Notes: generated by a model not told the origin, from the sequence alone. DNA of 64,000 nt from Alistipes montrealensis (GCF_018362775.1 NZ_JAGYXY010000003.1:282846-346845), one strand, 5' to 3'; shown: positions 25,235 to 34,532, numbered from the stretch's first letter. Program-made: numbers and translations.

Positions 25235-25882
25235 TTGAAAACTGCTGCGAAAGAAAAAAAGAGACGACGCCCGATAGTGTTTTCGTCGGCATTGTGCGCC
25301 GGAGTGGCCGCAATGGTAACACTCAGCGGCTGCTCACGGGGATTCAAGACGGATGAAAAAGTCATAATAAATGCCGGCGACGGGGAAATCATGCGCGTGC
25401 TGACCATCGGCGACCGAGTCGATTCGCTGGTCCTGCGCAGCAAAGCCGTTCCGATGACGGCCAAGATGCTCCGGACGGACGACTATGCAACCCTGCGACG
25501 CAGGATGCTCGCGACGGTAAAGGACCCGCAGAATACAGGCGTGGGGATTGCCGCGCCGCAGGTGGGGATTCTCCGACGGATAATCGCCGTACAGCGGTTT
25601 GATAAGCCCGGCAAGCCGTTCGAGTTCTACATCAACCCGGAGATTGTCGAATACTCGTCCGAGACCGCCCCGGGACGGGAGGGATGCCTCTCCATTCCGG
25701 GACTGTCCGGCACGGTAACCCGGGCACGGCAGATCGGCCTGCGTTACCGCGACGAGCAGTTTGCCGAAAAGACGGAGACGATCAGCGGATTCACCGCTGT
25801 TATCTTCCAGCACGAGGCGGACCACCTGGACGGGATTCTCTACACCGACCGGACGGAAGAAGAGCCTATGCGGGACGTATAG
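25235..25882 (+). CDS. Peptide deformylase with lipoprotein signal peptide
   Basis: A 215-residue protein with all three deformylase motifs: GVGIAAPQVG (102-111), EGCLSIPG (149-156, metal-binding Cys151) and FQHEADHLDG (His193, His197 with Glu194). The family removes formyl from N-terminal methionine in the cytosol. Here, however, the N-terminus is KEKKRRRP then a hydrophobic segment and lipobox TLSGC with Cys33, the pattern of an exported lipoprotein. The only start that includes it is TTG at 25235. The next ATG (25313) cuts into the hydrophobic segment and leaves no sensible protein. If exported, it cannot serve nascent chains and would act on formylated peptides outside. A housekeeping copy should exist elsewhere. 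Confidence 0.85.
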   Translation: MKTAAKEKKRRRPIVFSSALCAGVAAMVTLSGCSRGFKTDEKVIINAGDGEIMRVLTIGDRVDSLVLRSKAVPMTAKMLRTDDYATLRRRMLATVKDPQNTGVGIAAPQVGILRRIIAVQRFDKPGKPFEFYINPEIVEYSSETAPGREGCLSIPGLSGTVTRARQIGLRYRDEQFAEKTETISGFTAVIFQHEADHLDGILYTDRTEEEPMRDV

Positions 25883-25976
25883 CGCACCCGGAGTAAGCCC
25901 GGACGGCAGCCTCCCCCAGAAAAGCAAGGCCGCACAGGGAAAGCGCCGAAAGCCGTTCCGCCGCCCGGTCCGGCAG

Positions 25977-27713
25977 TCAGACCAGTTCGCGAAGGTGCTT
26001 CAGGTTGCTTTTTGCCGTAGCAATAACCTCGTCGGTGCGGCCGGAGAGAATCAGTTTGGTCATCGCCAGCGCAAAGCCTTTCATCTGCGCAAACTCCACC
26101 TTCGGGGGCATGGCCAGCGCATTGGGGTCGGTCTGGACACTCACCAGGACAGGTCCCGGCGTGTCGAAGGCCTCGGTCAGCACCTCCTCCGTACGATCGG
26201 GATCGTCGACCGTAAATCCCTTGATGCCCATCGCCCGGGCGATCATCTCGAAATCGGGATTGCACATATCGGTCTGCCAGTCGGGAAGCCCCGCAACCTC
26301 CATTTCCAGTTTCACCATACCCAGCGAACGATTGTTGAAGACGACGATCTTCACCGGGAGTTTCTGCTCGACGATCGTCGCCAGGTCGCCCAGCAGCATC
26401 GTGAATCCTCCGTCGCCGCACAACGCCACGACCTCCTGGCCGGGACGCGCGAGGGCTGCGCCGATGGCCATCGGGAGGGCGTTGGCCATCGAACCGTGGT
26501 TGAACGAACCGAGCATCCGGCGGCGGCCCGTGGCACGCAGGTAGCGCGCTCCCCAGACACAGCACATGCCGGTATCGACCGTGAAAATCGCGCTGTCGGA
26601 GGCCAGCGAGTCGATCAGCGTCGCCACGTATTCGGGGGCGATATTGCCTGCACTACCCCGCTTCGAAGCCACGACGGCCATCGTGTCGCACAATTCACGG
26701 TAGATTTTCAGTTGACGGTCGAGGAACGAACTCCCGGAACGCTCCTGCAACATGGGAATCAGGGCTTGCAGGGTATCTTTCACGTCGCCGGCCAACCCCA
26801 GCTCGACGCGGGCGCGGCGGCCGATGCGCTCGGGGCGGAGGTCCACCTGCGCGATGCGGCACTCCTGCGGCAGAAAACAATCGTAGGGAAAATCCGTGCC
26901 CAGCAACAGCAGTAAATCCGACTCGTGCATGGCGGTATAGGCCGAAGGAAGGCCCAGCAGGCCCGTCATGCCGACTTCGTAGGGATTGTCGTACTGCACC
27001 TCCATTTTCGCTTTGAAAGTATATGCCACGGGAGCTTTGAGCAGTGCGGCGAGCCGCACGACCTCGTCGTGGGCCTCGCGGGCTCCGATGCCGCAGAAGA
27101 TCGTAATGCGTTCGGCCGAGCCGATCATCGCGGCCAGTTGCCGCAATTCACCGTCCAGCGGGCGGTAGAGGCTGTGCGACGGCAGCGGTCCGGATGCCCC
27201 GGGACTTTCGGCACAAGGGCCGGCGGCCACGTCGCCCGGCAGTCCGATCACGGCCACTTCGCGTTTGTGGACGGCATGCTGCAACGCTGCGGGCAGCATC
27301 CGCGCAAACTGCGCGGAGGTGACGGCCATCTGGTTGTAGCCGCTGCAATCGTCGAAGAGGCGGATCGGATTGGTCTCCTGAAAATAGCCCGTGCCGAACT
27401 GGTCGGAGGGACAGGTCGAGGCGATGGCCAGCACGGAGCAGTTGCTCCGGTGGGCGTCGTAGAGTCCGTTGATCAGGTGGACGTGCCCCGGGCCGCTGCT
27501 GCCCGCACAGCAGGCGATTCCGTTGAGTTCGGCTTCGGCGGCGGCGGCGAAGGCTCCGCTCTCCTCGTGGCGCATATGAATCCACCGGACGGTTCCGGCA
27601 CGCCGCACGGCGTCGTTGACCTCGTTCAGGCTGTCGCCCGTAACGGCATAGATATGGCGAATGCCTGCCCGGTAAATCGTTTCGACCAGTTGATCAGCTA
27701 CTTTCTTTCCCAT
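25977..27713 (-). CDS. poxB: Thiamine-diphosphate pyruvate oxidase/dehydrogenase, PoxB type
   Basis: A 578-residue cytosolic flavoenzyme converting pyruvate to acetate and CO2 with electrons passed to quinone (PoxB type) or oxygen. The N-terminal domain has AGIRHIYAVTGDSLNEVNDA and RHEESGAFAAAAEAELNG, with the ThDP-activating glutamate. The central domain is FAD-binding. The C-terminal domain carries the ThDP signature from GDGGFTMLLGDLATIVEQ to VVFNNRSLGMVKLE. The tail (LSGRTDEVIATAKSNLKHLR) resembles the membrane-activation helix of E. coli PoxB (572 residues). Which electron acceptor is used cannot be read here. No operon partner; the downstream neighbour is convergent. Confidence 0.9.
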   Translation of the reverse strand: MGKKVADQLVETIYRAGIRHIYAVTGDSLNEVNDAVRRAGTVRWIHMRHEESGAFAAAAEAELNGIACCAGSSGPGHVHLINGLYDAHRSNCSVLAIASTCPSDQFGTGYFQETNPIRLFDDCSGYNQMAVTSAQFARMLPAALQHAVHKREVAVIGLPGDVAAGPCAESPGASGPLPSHSLYRPLDGELRQLAAMIGSAERITIFCGIGAREAHDEVVRLAALLKAPVAYTFKAKMEVQYDNPYEVGMTGLLGLPSAYTAMHESDLLLLLGTDFPYDCFLPQECRIAQVDLRPERIGRRARVELGLAGDVKDTLQALIPMLQERSGSSFLDRQLKIYRELCDTMAVVASKRGSAGNIAPEYVATLIDSLASDSAIFTVDTGMCCVWGARYLRATGRRRMLGSFNHGSMANALPMAIGAALARPGQEVVALCGDGGFTMLLGDLATIVEQKLPVKIVVFNNRSLGMVKLEMEVAGLPDWQTDMCNPDFEMIARAMGIKGFTVDDPDRTEEVLTEAFDTPGPVLVSVQTDPNALAMPPKVEFAQMKGFALAMTKLILSGRTDEVIATAKSNLKHLRELV

Positions 27714-27716
27714 AGT

Positions 27717-27747
27717 GTTTGGATTTTTCGAAGGTTTGGATTTTTCG
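27717..27747. repeat. Two copies of a 14-base repeat upstream of poxB
   Basis: GTTTGGATTTTTCG occurs at 27717-27730 and 27734-27747, a 17-base period, directly before the poxB ATG (minus strand start 27713). It may be slippage or part of the 5' leader; no function is evident. Confidence 0.6.
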
Positions 27748-27790
27748 GACGGGGAGGTTCAAGATCGATGCCACACCTCCGAATAAAAAG

Positions 27791-27826
27791 TTCCGTCCGC
27801 AACACATTCAGGCGCTGCGGACGGAA
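27791..27826 (-). terminator. Terminator of the biotin carboxylase/decarboxylase gene
   Basis: Perfect 11-base stem (TTCCGTCCGCA / TGCGGACGGAA, loop of 14), followed on the minus strand by CTTTTTATTC, 25 bases after the stop codon. Confidence 0.85.
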
Positions 27827-27851
27827 TCGGATTCGGAAGCGATGTATCGAG

Positions 27852-29708
27852 CTATTCGATCTCCATCAGGACAGCGTCGGTAGCGACGGTCTGTCCCGGA
27901 CGAACCAGTATCTGTTTTACCGTACCGGCAAAATCGGTCGTAATGGCATTCTCCATCTTCATCGCTTCGAGGATGGCAACTTCATCGCCGGCCTTGACCG
28001 GATCGCCGACGTTCACCTTGAGCTCGATGACACGGCCCGGCAGCGGAGCCGTCACGGTATTGCCCGTAATCACGGCCTTCGCCTCTTCGACCGGCTTCTC
28101 CTCGGCTTTGACCGCGGGTTCGGCAGGTTTCGAAGCCTCGTATGCCTTCACCTTCATATCGGTGAGGAACGTTTTGGCAACCGCCGGGAAGAGTTCCAGC
28201 AGCAGCACCTCCTTTTCGTTGGCGGCAAGCTTCACGCCTCCGGCCTCGGGCAGTTCGGGATTGGGCTGCATCTGGTATTTCGAAGTGTCGTAGGGAGTCT
28301 CCTCGCGCACGCCGCAAATCTTGAAACGGAATTCGGGGTCGATCTGCACCGGGGTCTTGCCGTATTCGCCCTTCACCAGGCCGACGAACTGCGACGACTT
28401 GTTGGTGTACATCGGGCGTCCGGCCTTCTCGTCGAGGGCGCAGTTGACGGCCTGGGCTCCCACGATCTGCGAGGTGGGCGTCACCAGCGGCGGCAGGCCT
28501 GCGGCCAGGCGCACCGAAGGAATCAACTCCATGGCGCGGGGCAGGATTTCCTCGGCCTTGAGCTGCTTGAGCTGGGCGACCATGTTCGAATACATACCGC
28601 CCGGGATTTCAGCCTTCTGGACCAGTTCGTTCGGGGCCGGGAAGCCGAAGTAGGCCTCGATCCTGCGGCAGGCGTCGATCGTAGCGGCCTCGTCGTCGCG
28701 CTGTGCGGAGGCGATCGCCTTGTCGAACAAGGCGTCGATCTCGGCGGGCAGCGTATCGGTCAACGGGTTGAACGCCTTCGGTTCGGGTTTGTCGGCGCCG
28801 AAGACCGACAGGTTCAGTTCCCTGCGGATGTCGCGCAACTGGGTATTGATCTTGGCGACAGCCTCCATGTTCACGCCCGTATCGATACCCAGTTTCTTGC
28901 AGAAAACATGGATCAGCTCGATGGCTGGGGCTCCCGTGCCCTCGGCGAAGTACCAGCAGTTGGTGTCCACGATGTCGGCGCCGGCGATAATGGCCGAAAG
29001 CACCGACGCCAGTCCGTAGCCCGGGGTGCAATGGGTGTGGAAATCGACGGGAATCGAAATGTTCTTTTTCAGCAGGCGCACGAGCGTAGCCACGCGGCGC
29101 GGCGGGATGAGGCCCGACATGTCCTTGATGGTGATCATATCGGCGCCCAGCGCAGCCATCTGCTTGGCCTTGTCGAGGAAATAAGCGTCGGTGAAGACCG
29201 GCTTGGGATTCGACTTGCCCGTCAGGCGGGCCCAGAAGCCCAGTTCGGGATATTTCGGGTCCACGGTATAGCAGACCGCACAATCGGCGATGCCGCCGTA
29301 CTGCTTGACGTATTTGATGGTCGACTTCACGTTGTTCACGTCGTTCAGGGCGTCGAAGATACGCATGATGCCCAGACCGCTCTGGATCGAGTTGCGGCAG
29401 AAGCCGTCGATGATTTCATCCGTGTAAGGCGCATAGCCGAACAGGTTGCGGCCGCGTGAAAGGGCCGTCAGTTTCGAGACATTGCCGACTGCTTTGTAGA
29501 TCGTTTCGAGGCGCGTCCACGGATTCTCGTTCAGGTAACGCATCACCGAGTCGGGCACTGCGCCGCCCCACACCTCCATCGCATAGAAATTGGCATCTTT
29601 GTAGAACGGCAGGCAGCGGTCGATCTGCTCCTGGTTCATACGCGTTGCAAAGGACGACTGCTGGCCGTCACGCAACGTAAGGTCTCTGATTTTGAGATTT
29701 CTCGCCAT
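27852..29708 (-). CDS. oadA: Oxaloacetate decarboxylase alpha / pyruvate carboxylase subunit B
   Basis: A 618-residue cytosolic protein. The carboxyltransferase domain opens with IRDLTLRDGQQSSFATRM and carries LGADMITIKDMSGLIPPRRV and PVDFHTHCTPGYG (metal-binding histidines). A conserved middle domain follows (PGGMYSNMVAQLKQLKAE). After a lysine/alanine-rich hinge comes a biotinyl domain with the modified lysine in ILEAMKMENAI and a C-terminal LMEIE. It moves carboxyl groups between oxaloacetate or pyruvate and biotin. It could be the alpha subunit of the sodium-pumping oxaloacetate decarboxylase or the B subunit of a two-part pyruvate carboxylase. No beta/gamma pump subunits or biotin carboxylase lie next to it. 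Confidence 0.9.
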   Translation of the reverse strand: MARNLKIRDLTLRDGQQSSFATRMNQEQIDRCLPFYKDANFYAMEVWGGAVPDSVMRYLNENPWTRLETIYKAVGNVSKLTALSRGRNLFGYAPYTDEIIDGFCRNSIQSGLGIMRIFDALNDVNNVKSTIKYVKQYGGIADCAVCYTVDPKYPELGFWARLTGKSNPKPVFTDAYFLDKAKQMAALGADMITIKDMSGLIPPRRVATLVRLLKKNISIPVDFHTHCTPGYGLASVLSAIIAGADIVDTNCWYFAEGTGAPAIELIHVFCKKLGIDTGVNMEAVAKINTQLRDIRRELNLSVFGADKPEPKAFNPLTDTLPAEIDALFDKAIASAQRDDEAATIDACRRIEAYFGFPAPNELVQKAEIPGGMYSNMVAQLKQLKAEEILPRAMELIPSVRLAAGLPPLVTPTSQIVGAQAVNCALDEKAGRPMYTNKSSQFVGLVKGEYGKTPVQIDPEFRFKICGVREETPYDTSKYQMQPNPELPEAGGVKLAANEKEVLLLELFPAVAKTFLTDMKVKAYEASKPAEPAVKAEEKPVEEAKAVITGNTVTAPLPGRVIELKVNVGDPVKAGDEVAILEAMKMENAITTDFAGTVKQILVRPGQTVATDAVLMEIE

Positions 29709-29762
29709 TTTGTAATATCAATTTAAGGGTTCTTTGGCATGAATCTATTGTTATTCCAATAA

Positions 29763-29792
29763 CAAAGGTAATAAACCCTCACAAATATACAA
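29763..29792 (-). promoter_or_regulatory. Promoter of the biotin carboxylase/decarboxylase gene
   Basis: Minus strand TTG (29792-29790), 19 bases, TACCTTTG (29770-29763), a good Bacteroidetes match. Transcription starts about 45-50 bases before the ATG at 29708. Confidence 0.6.
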
Positions 29793-29867
29793 CTATTTTG
29801 CAGGGAATTTTCAGGAAAAGCACCGCATCCGGTTACTTTCTGTAAAAAGAGTCGAAATATCGAACAA

Positions 29868-30920
29868 TCAACCGCCGGATTTACGGCCGGGCACGAACAA
29901 CTCCTGGTCGGGAAGCCCGTCGAGGTACTTGCGTTTAAAGACATTGACACAGAAAACGAACATCGCCAGCATCAGCGGACCGAAGATTACGCCCATGAAT
30001 CCGAACAGCGAAAGGCCGATGAAGACCCCGAAGATCGTGATGAGCGGATGCGTGTCGGCCATCTTCTTTTGCATGACCATGCGCACGAGGTTATCGACCT
30101 GCGTGATCACCAGCGTGCCGTACATCACCAGCCCCACGGCCTGCCCCCAGTTGCCGTCGAGGGCCATATAGGCTGCGAGCGGCAGCCACACGAGGGCTGT
30201 GCCGATGATGGGCAGGATCGTCGCGAAGCAGGTCAGCACGCCCCAAAACAACGGCGCGGGAACCCCGAAAGCCAGGTAACCGATATAGGCCACGACACCC
30301 TGCGACACGGCCAGCAGCGGAATGACGATAGCGTTCGAACGGACGATCATGTGGATTTCACGCATCACACTGCGTGCTACGCGGCGGTCGAACGGCAGGA
30401 TTTCGCGGCAATAGGCCTCCATGCGCAGCCCCCCGATAAGCATGAAATAGAGCACGAACAACAGCACGACGAGGTTGACGGCGAAATCCATAATGCCGCC
30501 TACGAGCCACTGCCCGGCCTGGGGGATATAGCTCAGCAGCGCACGCTGGTTGCTCTCGGACCAGAGGTCGTAACCGATTTTATGCTGGATAAGGTCGGCA
30601 ACATGCCTGACGGGCGTAAGGATCGACTGGGGCTCGAGCGCTGCGCCCTGGATTTTGTCGACGATCATCCAGGCGATCAAACTGATCGGAATGAGAAAAA
30701 AGAAAATCGCTTCGCCGAGCAGCATCGAGGCTGCAAGGCTCCGCCGCCACCGCCGCCGCTCGCACAGGAACCACATCTGGCGCCGCAGCAGCACGTAGAT
30801 CGTAACAGCCCCGAGCAGGCCGCCCAGAAACGGGGTCATCTCGATGAAAATCGTGACGCCCAACCCTGCAATGAGTATGAAAAGCGAATATCGCCAATAT
30901 TTTTCCCGTACAGAAAGCAT
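29868..30920 (-). CDS. AI-2E / PerM-family membrane permease
   Basis: A 350-residue membrane protein with the family layout: paired hydrophobic helices at the N-terminus (LFILIAGLGVTIFIEMTPFL and GGLLGAVTIYVLL), an amphipathic middle section, and a C-terminal block with ISQGVVAYIGYLAFGVPAP-like packing, LPIIGTALVWLPLA, and the family's terminal HPLITIFGVFIGLSLFGFMG segment. The AI-2 exporter label comes from one E. coli member; others export sodium or are uncharacterised, so transport direction and substrate are open. Divergent from the small-RNA candidate, about 90 bases away. Confidence 0.87.
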   Translation of the reverse strand: MLSVREKYWRYSLFILIAGLGVTIFIEMTPFLGGLLGAVTIYVLLRRQMWFLCERRRWRRSLAASMLLGEAIFFFLIPISLIAWMIVDKIQGAALEPQSILTPVRHVADLIQHKIGYDLWSESNQRALLSYIPQAGQWLVGGIMDFAVNLVVLLFVLYFMLIGGLRMEAYCREILPFDRRVARSVMREIHMIVRSNAIVIPLLAVSQGVVAYIGYLAFGVPAPLFWGVLTCFATILPIIGTALVWLPLAAYMALDGNWGQAVGLVMYGTLVITQVDNLVRMVMQKKMADTHPLITIFGVFIGLSLFGFMGVIFGPLMLAMFVFCVNVFKRKYLDGLPDQELFVPGRKSGG

Positions 30921-31012
30921 ACCGCAGCCCCGCGCAAGGAACGTGCCGCAAGCCCCGGGACGGATTCTCCAAAATGTTGAAACATTGTCAACTAAAAAAT
31001 TTCAGTGTTCTA

Positions 31013-31043
31013 TTGCGGCGCACAAATATTTGATATATATTTG
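31013..31043 (+). promoter_or_regulatory. Promoter of an orphan short transcription unit
   Basis: TTG (31013-31015), 20 bases, TATATTTG (31036-31043). Expected start near 31050, inside what would otherwise be the first codon of a 29-codon frame. Confidence 0.6.
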
Positions 31044-31049
31044 CCCCAT

Positions 31050-31182
31050 GGAAATTATGGTCGAAATCGTTTATACGAAAACTACAAAAATGAATACCTT
31101 CCATTGGCGAAAGCCGCATATAGGGCATATATCATGAATAACGAGGGATGTTCCTGCCGAAGGAGCGTCCCTCGCGGTTTTT
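31050..31182 (+). ncRNA. Candidate small RNA or microprotein transcript
   Basis: About 130 bases bounded by a consensus promoter and a strong terminator, with no gene of normal size inside. A short frame from the ATG at 31048 (29 codons, ending HWRKPHIGHIS) would be leaderless. Internal ATGs give 26 or about 15 codons, without a visible Shine-Dalgarno, though Bacteroidetes genes often lack one. It could be a small RNA, a leader attenuator for the TonB receptor gene that starts at 31291, or a microprotein gene. Positions of the ends are estimates. Confidence 0.45.
31142..31182 (+). terminator. Terminator of the short transcription unit
   Basis: Fourteen-base stem 31142-31155 with 31161-31174 (two G-U pairs, loop of 5), followed by CGGTTTTTG. 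Confidence 0.88.
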
Positions 31183-31234
31183 GACAATACGGTTAAATTC
31201 GAGGTCCGGCACTCCTAAATACAAAGATTGACAA

Positions 31235-31242
31235 TATATTTA
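31235..31242 (+). promoter_or_regulatory. Probable -7 box of the Oar-like receptor gene
   Basis: TATATTTA, one base off consensus, after the upstream terminator and 49 bases before the ATG at 31291. This gives the receptor its own start independent of the short unit. Confidence 0.4.
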
Positions 31243-31290
31243 CACCGAAAAAACTCAAAAATTTTCTTTTATTAACCAAATTCAAAGTCT

Positions 31291-34200
31291 ATGAAGAAAC
31301 TTTTCCTTCTCATGCTCACGGTCTTCGCCTTCTGCGCAGCCAACGCCCAGGTGACGACTTCGGGAATGAACGGTACGGTAACCGACCAGAACGGAGCACC
31401 GCTCGCCGGCGCCACGGTCATTGCCGTACATACCCCTTCGGGAACGCAGTACGGCGCCGTAACGAACAAAGACGGACGCTACAACCTCCAGGGTATGCGT
31501 ACCGGAGGCCCGTACACCGTGACTTTTTCGTTCGTCGGCTACCAGACCGTCGAGTTTACGGGCATCAGCCTCCAGCTCGGTGAGTATCTGACGCGCGATG
31601 CCAAACTGAAGGACAGCCAGGAACTCGAAGCAGTCGTTGTAAGCGGCGTAGCCAACCAGTTCAACTCGAACAAAACGGGCGCAGCGCAGAACTTCAACAG
31701 CGCCGTGATCGCTACCGTGCCGACCATCAGCCGCAGCATTTACGACGTAGCCAAACTCACCCCGCAGGCTTCGTCGCCCAAAGGCGGCGGCGTTTCGCTC
31801 GGAGGAGGCAGCAACCGTTACAACTCGTTCCAGATCGACGGTATCGTCAGCAACGACGTATTCGGCCTGACCTCGACGGGAACCAACGGCGGACAGACCG
31901 GCGCAAACCCCATTTCGCTCGACGCCATCGAGGAGATTCAGGTCGTAGTGGCTCCGTTCGACGTACGCCAGAGCGGTTTCACGGGCGGCGGTATCAACGC
32001 CGTGACCAAGTCGGGAACCAACCAGTTCAAAGGATCGGCCTACACCTATTATAACAACGAAGGGTTCTACGGCACGACCCCGGGCAAGGACGTTAAGAAA
32101 CGCGAGAGCCTCTCGGAGCAGTCGACCCAGATTTACGGCGCCACGATCGGCGGTCCGATCATCAAGGACAAGCTCTTCTTCTTCGTCAGCGGCGAATACT
32201 CGAAAGAGACCTACCCTTCGTCCTATTACGTCGGTTATTCGGGCGCCCACGTCAGCAAAGACCTCGCCGAGCAACTGGCAAACAAGTACAAGGAGTACAC
32301 CGGCATGGACGCCGGAGGTTACGGACAGCGCGACATCGACACCAAGTCGGGTTCGGTGCTGGCCCGCGTGGACTGGAACATCAACGCCAACAACAACCTC
32401 TCGGTGCGTTACAACTTCCTCGACGCCAGCAAGGACAAATTCGCCAACTACTCGAACACCTTCAACTTCGGAAGTGCAGGTTACAAGCAGGTCAACCGCA
32501 CCCACTCGCTGGTCGCCGAGTTGAACTCGCGCCTGTCGGAGAACATCTCCAACGAGCTGCGTTTCGGCTGGACGATGGTTCGCGACTACCGTGACCCGTC
32601 GGCCGTCGGCGCTCCGCTGGCCATCATCAAGAACGCCGGCGACGACAACAACACGACGATCAATATCGGTACGGAGGCCTACTCGGGCGCCAACCGCCTG
32701 AACCAGGATATCTACACCTTCACCGACAACCTGACCTTCTACAGCGGCAAGCACGCCATCACGGTAGGTACGCACAACGAGATTTACAACATGTATAATC
32801 TCTTCATGCGTAACTCGACGGGTACGTGGACCTTCAACTCGGTGGACGATTTCATGAACGACAAGGCTTCGCAGTACACCTACAACTACTCCGACGAGAA
32901 GCTGACCGGAACCCCGGTATGGGGCCCGAGCTTCAAGGCCGGACAGTTCGGCCTCTACGCCCAGGACGAGTGGCGCGCATCGAAGAACTTCACGCTGACC
33001 TACGGCCTGCGTATCGACCTGCCGGTGTTCTTCACCCAGCCCACTACCAACGTCGAATTCAACCGCAGCGAGTTCTCGCAGAAGCACGACGTGCGCACGG
33101 GCGAAACTCCGGCAACTAAGGTGCTCTGGTCGCCCCGTCTGGGCTTCCGCTGGTTCCTCGACGAGAACCACAACACGCTTCTGCGTGGTGGCGTCGGCAT
33201 CTTCACGGGCCGCGTGCCGTTCGTCTGGATTTCGAACAGCTTCACCAACACGGGCGTCGAGATGCTCAGTTCGACGATCAAAAACACCGGAATCCCGGGA
33301 TTCGGTTCGGGTCCCAACACATCGGGAGCCGGATCGAACCCCGAGGTGAACGTGACCTCGAAGGATTTCAAATACCCGCAGGTGTTCCGCGCCAACCTCG
33401 CCCTGGAGCACAACTTCGGCGCAGGCTGGAGGGGAAGTTTCGAGGCCCTCATCTCCAAAACGTTCAACAACATCTACTACCAGAACCTCGTAGCCGAGGA
33501 CAACGGCAAGAAGGTTTACGCAGTCAACGAGGCCAATTCCAACGCAGCCAACACGACGACCTACTACGACTCCCCGGGCTATCAGGATTATTACGGCATC
33601 TATTCGCTGACCAACAGCAACAAGGGCTACTCCTACTCGCTGAGCGTAAGCATGCAGAAGCATTTCGACTTCGGTTTGGACCTGATGGCGTTTTACACCT
33701 ACGGCCGCACGAAGGCTATCAACGACGGTATGTCGTCGCAGGCCGCCAGCAACTGGGGCAAGAACTTCGCACTGCGCACCAACTCGCCCGAACTGGCCTG
33801 GTCGTTCTTCGACATTCCCCACCGCGTGACGGCACAGGTAAGCTACACGAAGCGTTACGCACGGTTCTTCGGCTCGACGATCTCGCTGATCTACCAGGGC
33901 TACTCGGGACAGCGTTACTCGCTCGCCTACAACGACAATACGGACTTCAACGGCGACACCTACCGCGGCAACTCGCTGATGTATATCCCGACAACGGCCG
34001 AACTGGAGGCCATGAAGTTCACGGACATCATGGACGAAAAGGACAAAACGAAGGTCAAAGTCGACGTAGCTACCCAGAAGAAGAATATGGAAGCATGGAT
34101 CGAGGGCGATAAGGACCTGCGCGACACCCGCGGCAAGTTCACCAAGCGCAACCAGTTCCAGTCGCCGTTCGAGCACCACCTCGACCTGCACTTCGCTCAG

Positions 34201-34458
34201 GACTTCTACTTCGGAGCCATGAGCGGCCGCAAACTCCAGGTTACGCTCGACATCATCAACTTCGGCAACATGCTCTGCCGCTCGTGGGGTGCTTCCTACA
34301 CCGACGCGTGGAACCTCTCCCCGGTTACCGTCGCCAAGATCGACAAGGACGCCAACGGCAACGCTACCCCGACCTATCAGTACAAGGGTCAGGAGAACAT
34401 TCCGAGCGACATCTTCTCGCGCTGGCACATGCAGCTGGGCGTACGCGTGGTGTTCTAA
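31291..34458 (+). CDS. Oar-like TonB-dependent outer-membrane receptor
   Basis: A 1055-residue protein. Signal peptide MKKLFLLMLTVFAFCAANAQ. A carboxypeptidase-regulatory-like domain follows (residues about 25-105, GTVTDQNGAPLAGATVIAVH and GRYNLQGMRTGGPYTVTFSF). The plug region includes SIYDVAKLTPQAS and FQIDGIVSNDVFGL, where VDG-type motifs are expected, and a long beta-barrel ends in LGVRVVF, with the terminal aromatic of outer-membrane barrels. The layout fits Oar/OmpA-linked receptors rather than SusC, and no SusD gene adjoins it. The transported ligand is unknown; Oar proteins have been tied to secretion and adhesion in related bacteria. Single-gene unit with a strong terminator. Confidence 0.88.
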   Translation: MKKLFLLMLTVFAFCAANAQVTTSGMNGTVTDQNGAPLAGATVIAVHTPSGTQYGAVTNKDGRYNLQGMRTGGPYTVTFSFVGYQTVEFTGISLQLGEYLTRDAKLKDSQELEAVVVSGVANQFNSNKTGAAQNFNSAVIATVPTISRSIYDVAKLTPQASSPKGGGVSLGGGSNRYNSFQIDGIVSNDVFGLTSTGTNGGQTGANPISLDAIEEIQVVVAPFDVRQSGFTGGGINAVTKSGTNQFKGSAYTYYNNEGFYGTTPGKDVKKRESLSEQSTQIYGATIGGPIIKDKLFFFVSGEYSKETYPSSYYVGYSGAHVSKDLAEQLANKYKEYTGMDAGGYGQRDIDTKSGSVLARVDWNINANNNLSVRYNFLDASKDKFANYSNTFNFGSAGYKQVNRTHSLVAELNSRLSENISNELRFGWTMVRDYRDPSAVGAPLAIIKNAGDDNNTTINIGTEAYSGANRLNQDIYTFTDNLTFYSGKHAITVGTHNEIYNMYNLFMRNSTGTWTFNSVDDFMNDKASQYTYNYSDEKLTGTPVWGPSFKAGQFGLYAQDEWRASKNFTLTYGLRIDLPVFFTQPTTNVEFNRSEFSQKHDVRTGETPATKVLWSPRLGFRWFLDENHNTLLRGGVGIFTGRVPFVWISNSFTNTGVEMLSSTIKNTGIPGFGSGPNTSGAGSNPEVNVTSKDFKYPQVFRANLALEHNFGAGWRGSFEALISKTFNNIYYQNLVAEDNGKKVYAVNEANSNAANTTTYYDSPGYQDYYGIYSLTNSNKGYSYSLSVSMQKHFDFGLDLMAFYTYGRTKAINDGMSSQAASNWGKNFALRTNSPELAWSFFDIPHRVTAQVSYTKRYARFFGSTISLIYQGYSGQRYSLAYNDNTDFNGDTYRGNSLMYIPTTAELEAMKFTDIMDEKDKTKVKVDVATQKKNMEAWIEGDKDLRDTRGKFTKRNQFQSPFEHHLDLHFAQDFYFGAMSGRKLQVTLDIINFGNMLCRSWGASYTDAWNLSPVTVAKIDKDANGNATPTYQYKGQENIPSDIFSRWHMQLGVRVVF

Positions 34459-34480
34459 CCGGCAACACGCAGACCAAATA

Positions 34481-34513
34481 AAAAAGAGACCGATTTACAT
34501 CGGTCTCTTTTTT
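34481..34513 (+). terminator. Bidirectional terminator after the Oar-like receptor
   Basis: GAGACCGAT (34486-34494) pairs with ATCGGTCTC (34499-34507), loop TTAC, extended by A and T runs. It serves both the receptor gene and the convergent HAD gene. Confidence 0.92.
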
Positions 34514-34532
34514 ATTTACAGAGTAGTCGCAG

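Noticed and set aside
30844..31047. 68-codon upstream extension of the 29-codon frame
   Set aside because: Runs antisense over the AI-2E gene start and across a promoter, so it is not a plausible gene.
31282..34428. 1048-codon open frame antisense to the Oar-like receptor
   Set aside because: No recognisable domain and biased composition; the plus strand carries clear receptor motifs. Long antisense frames are expected in GC-rich DNA.
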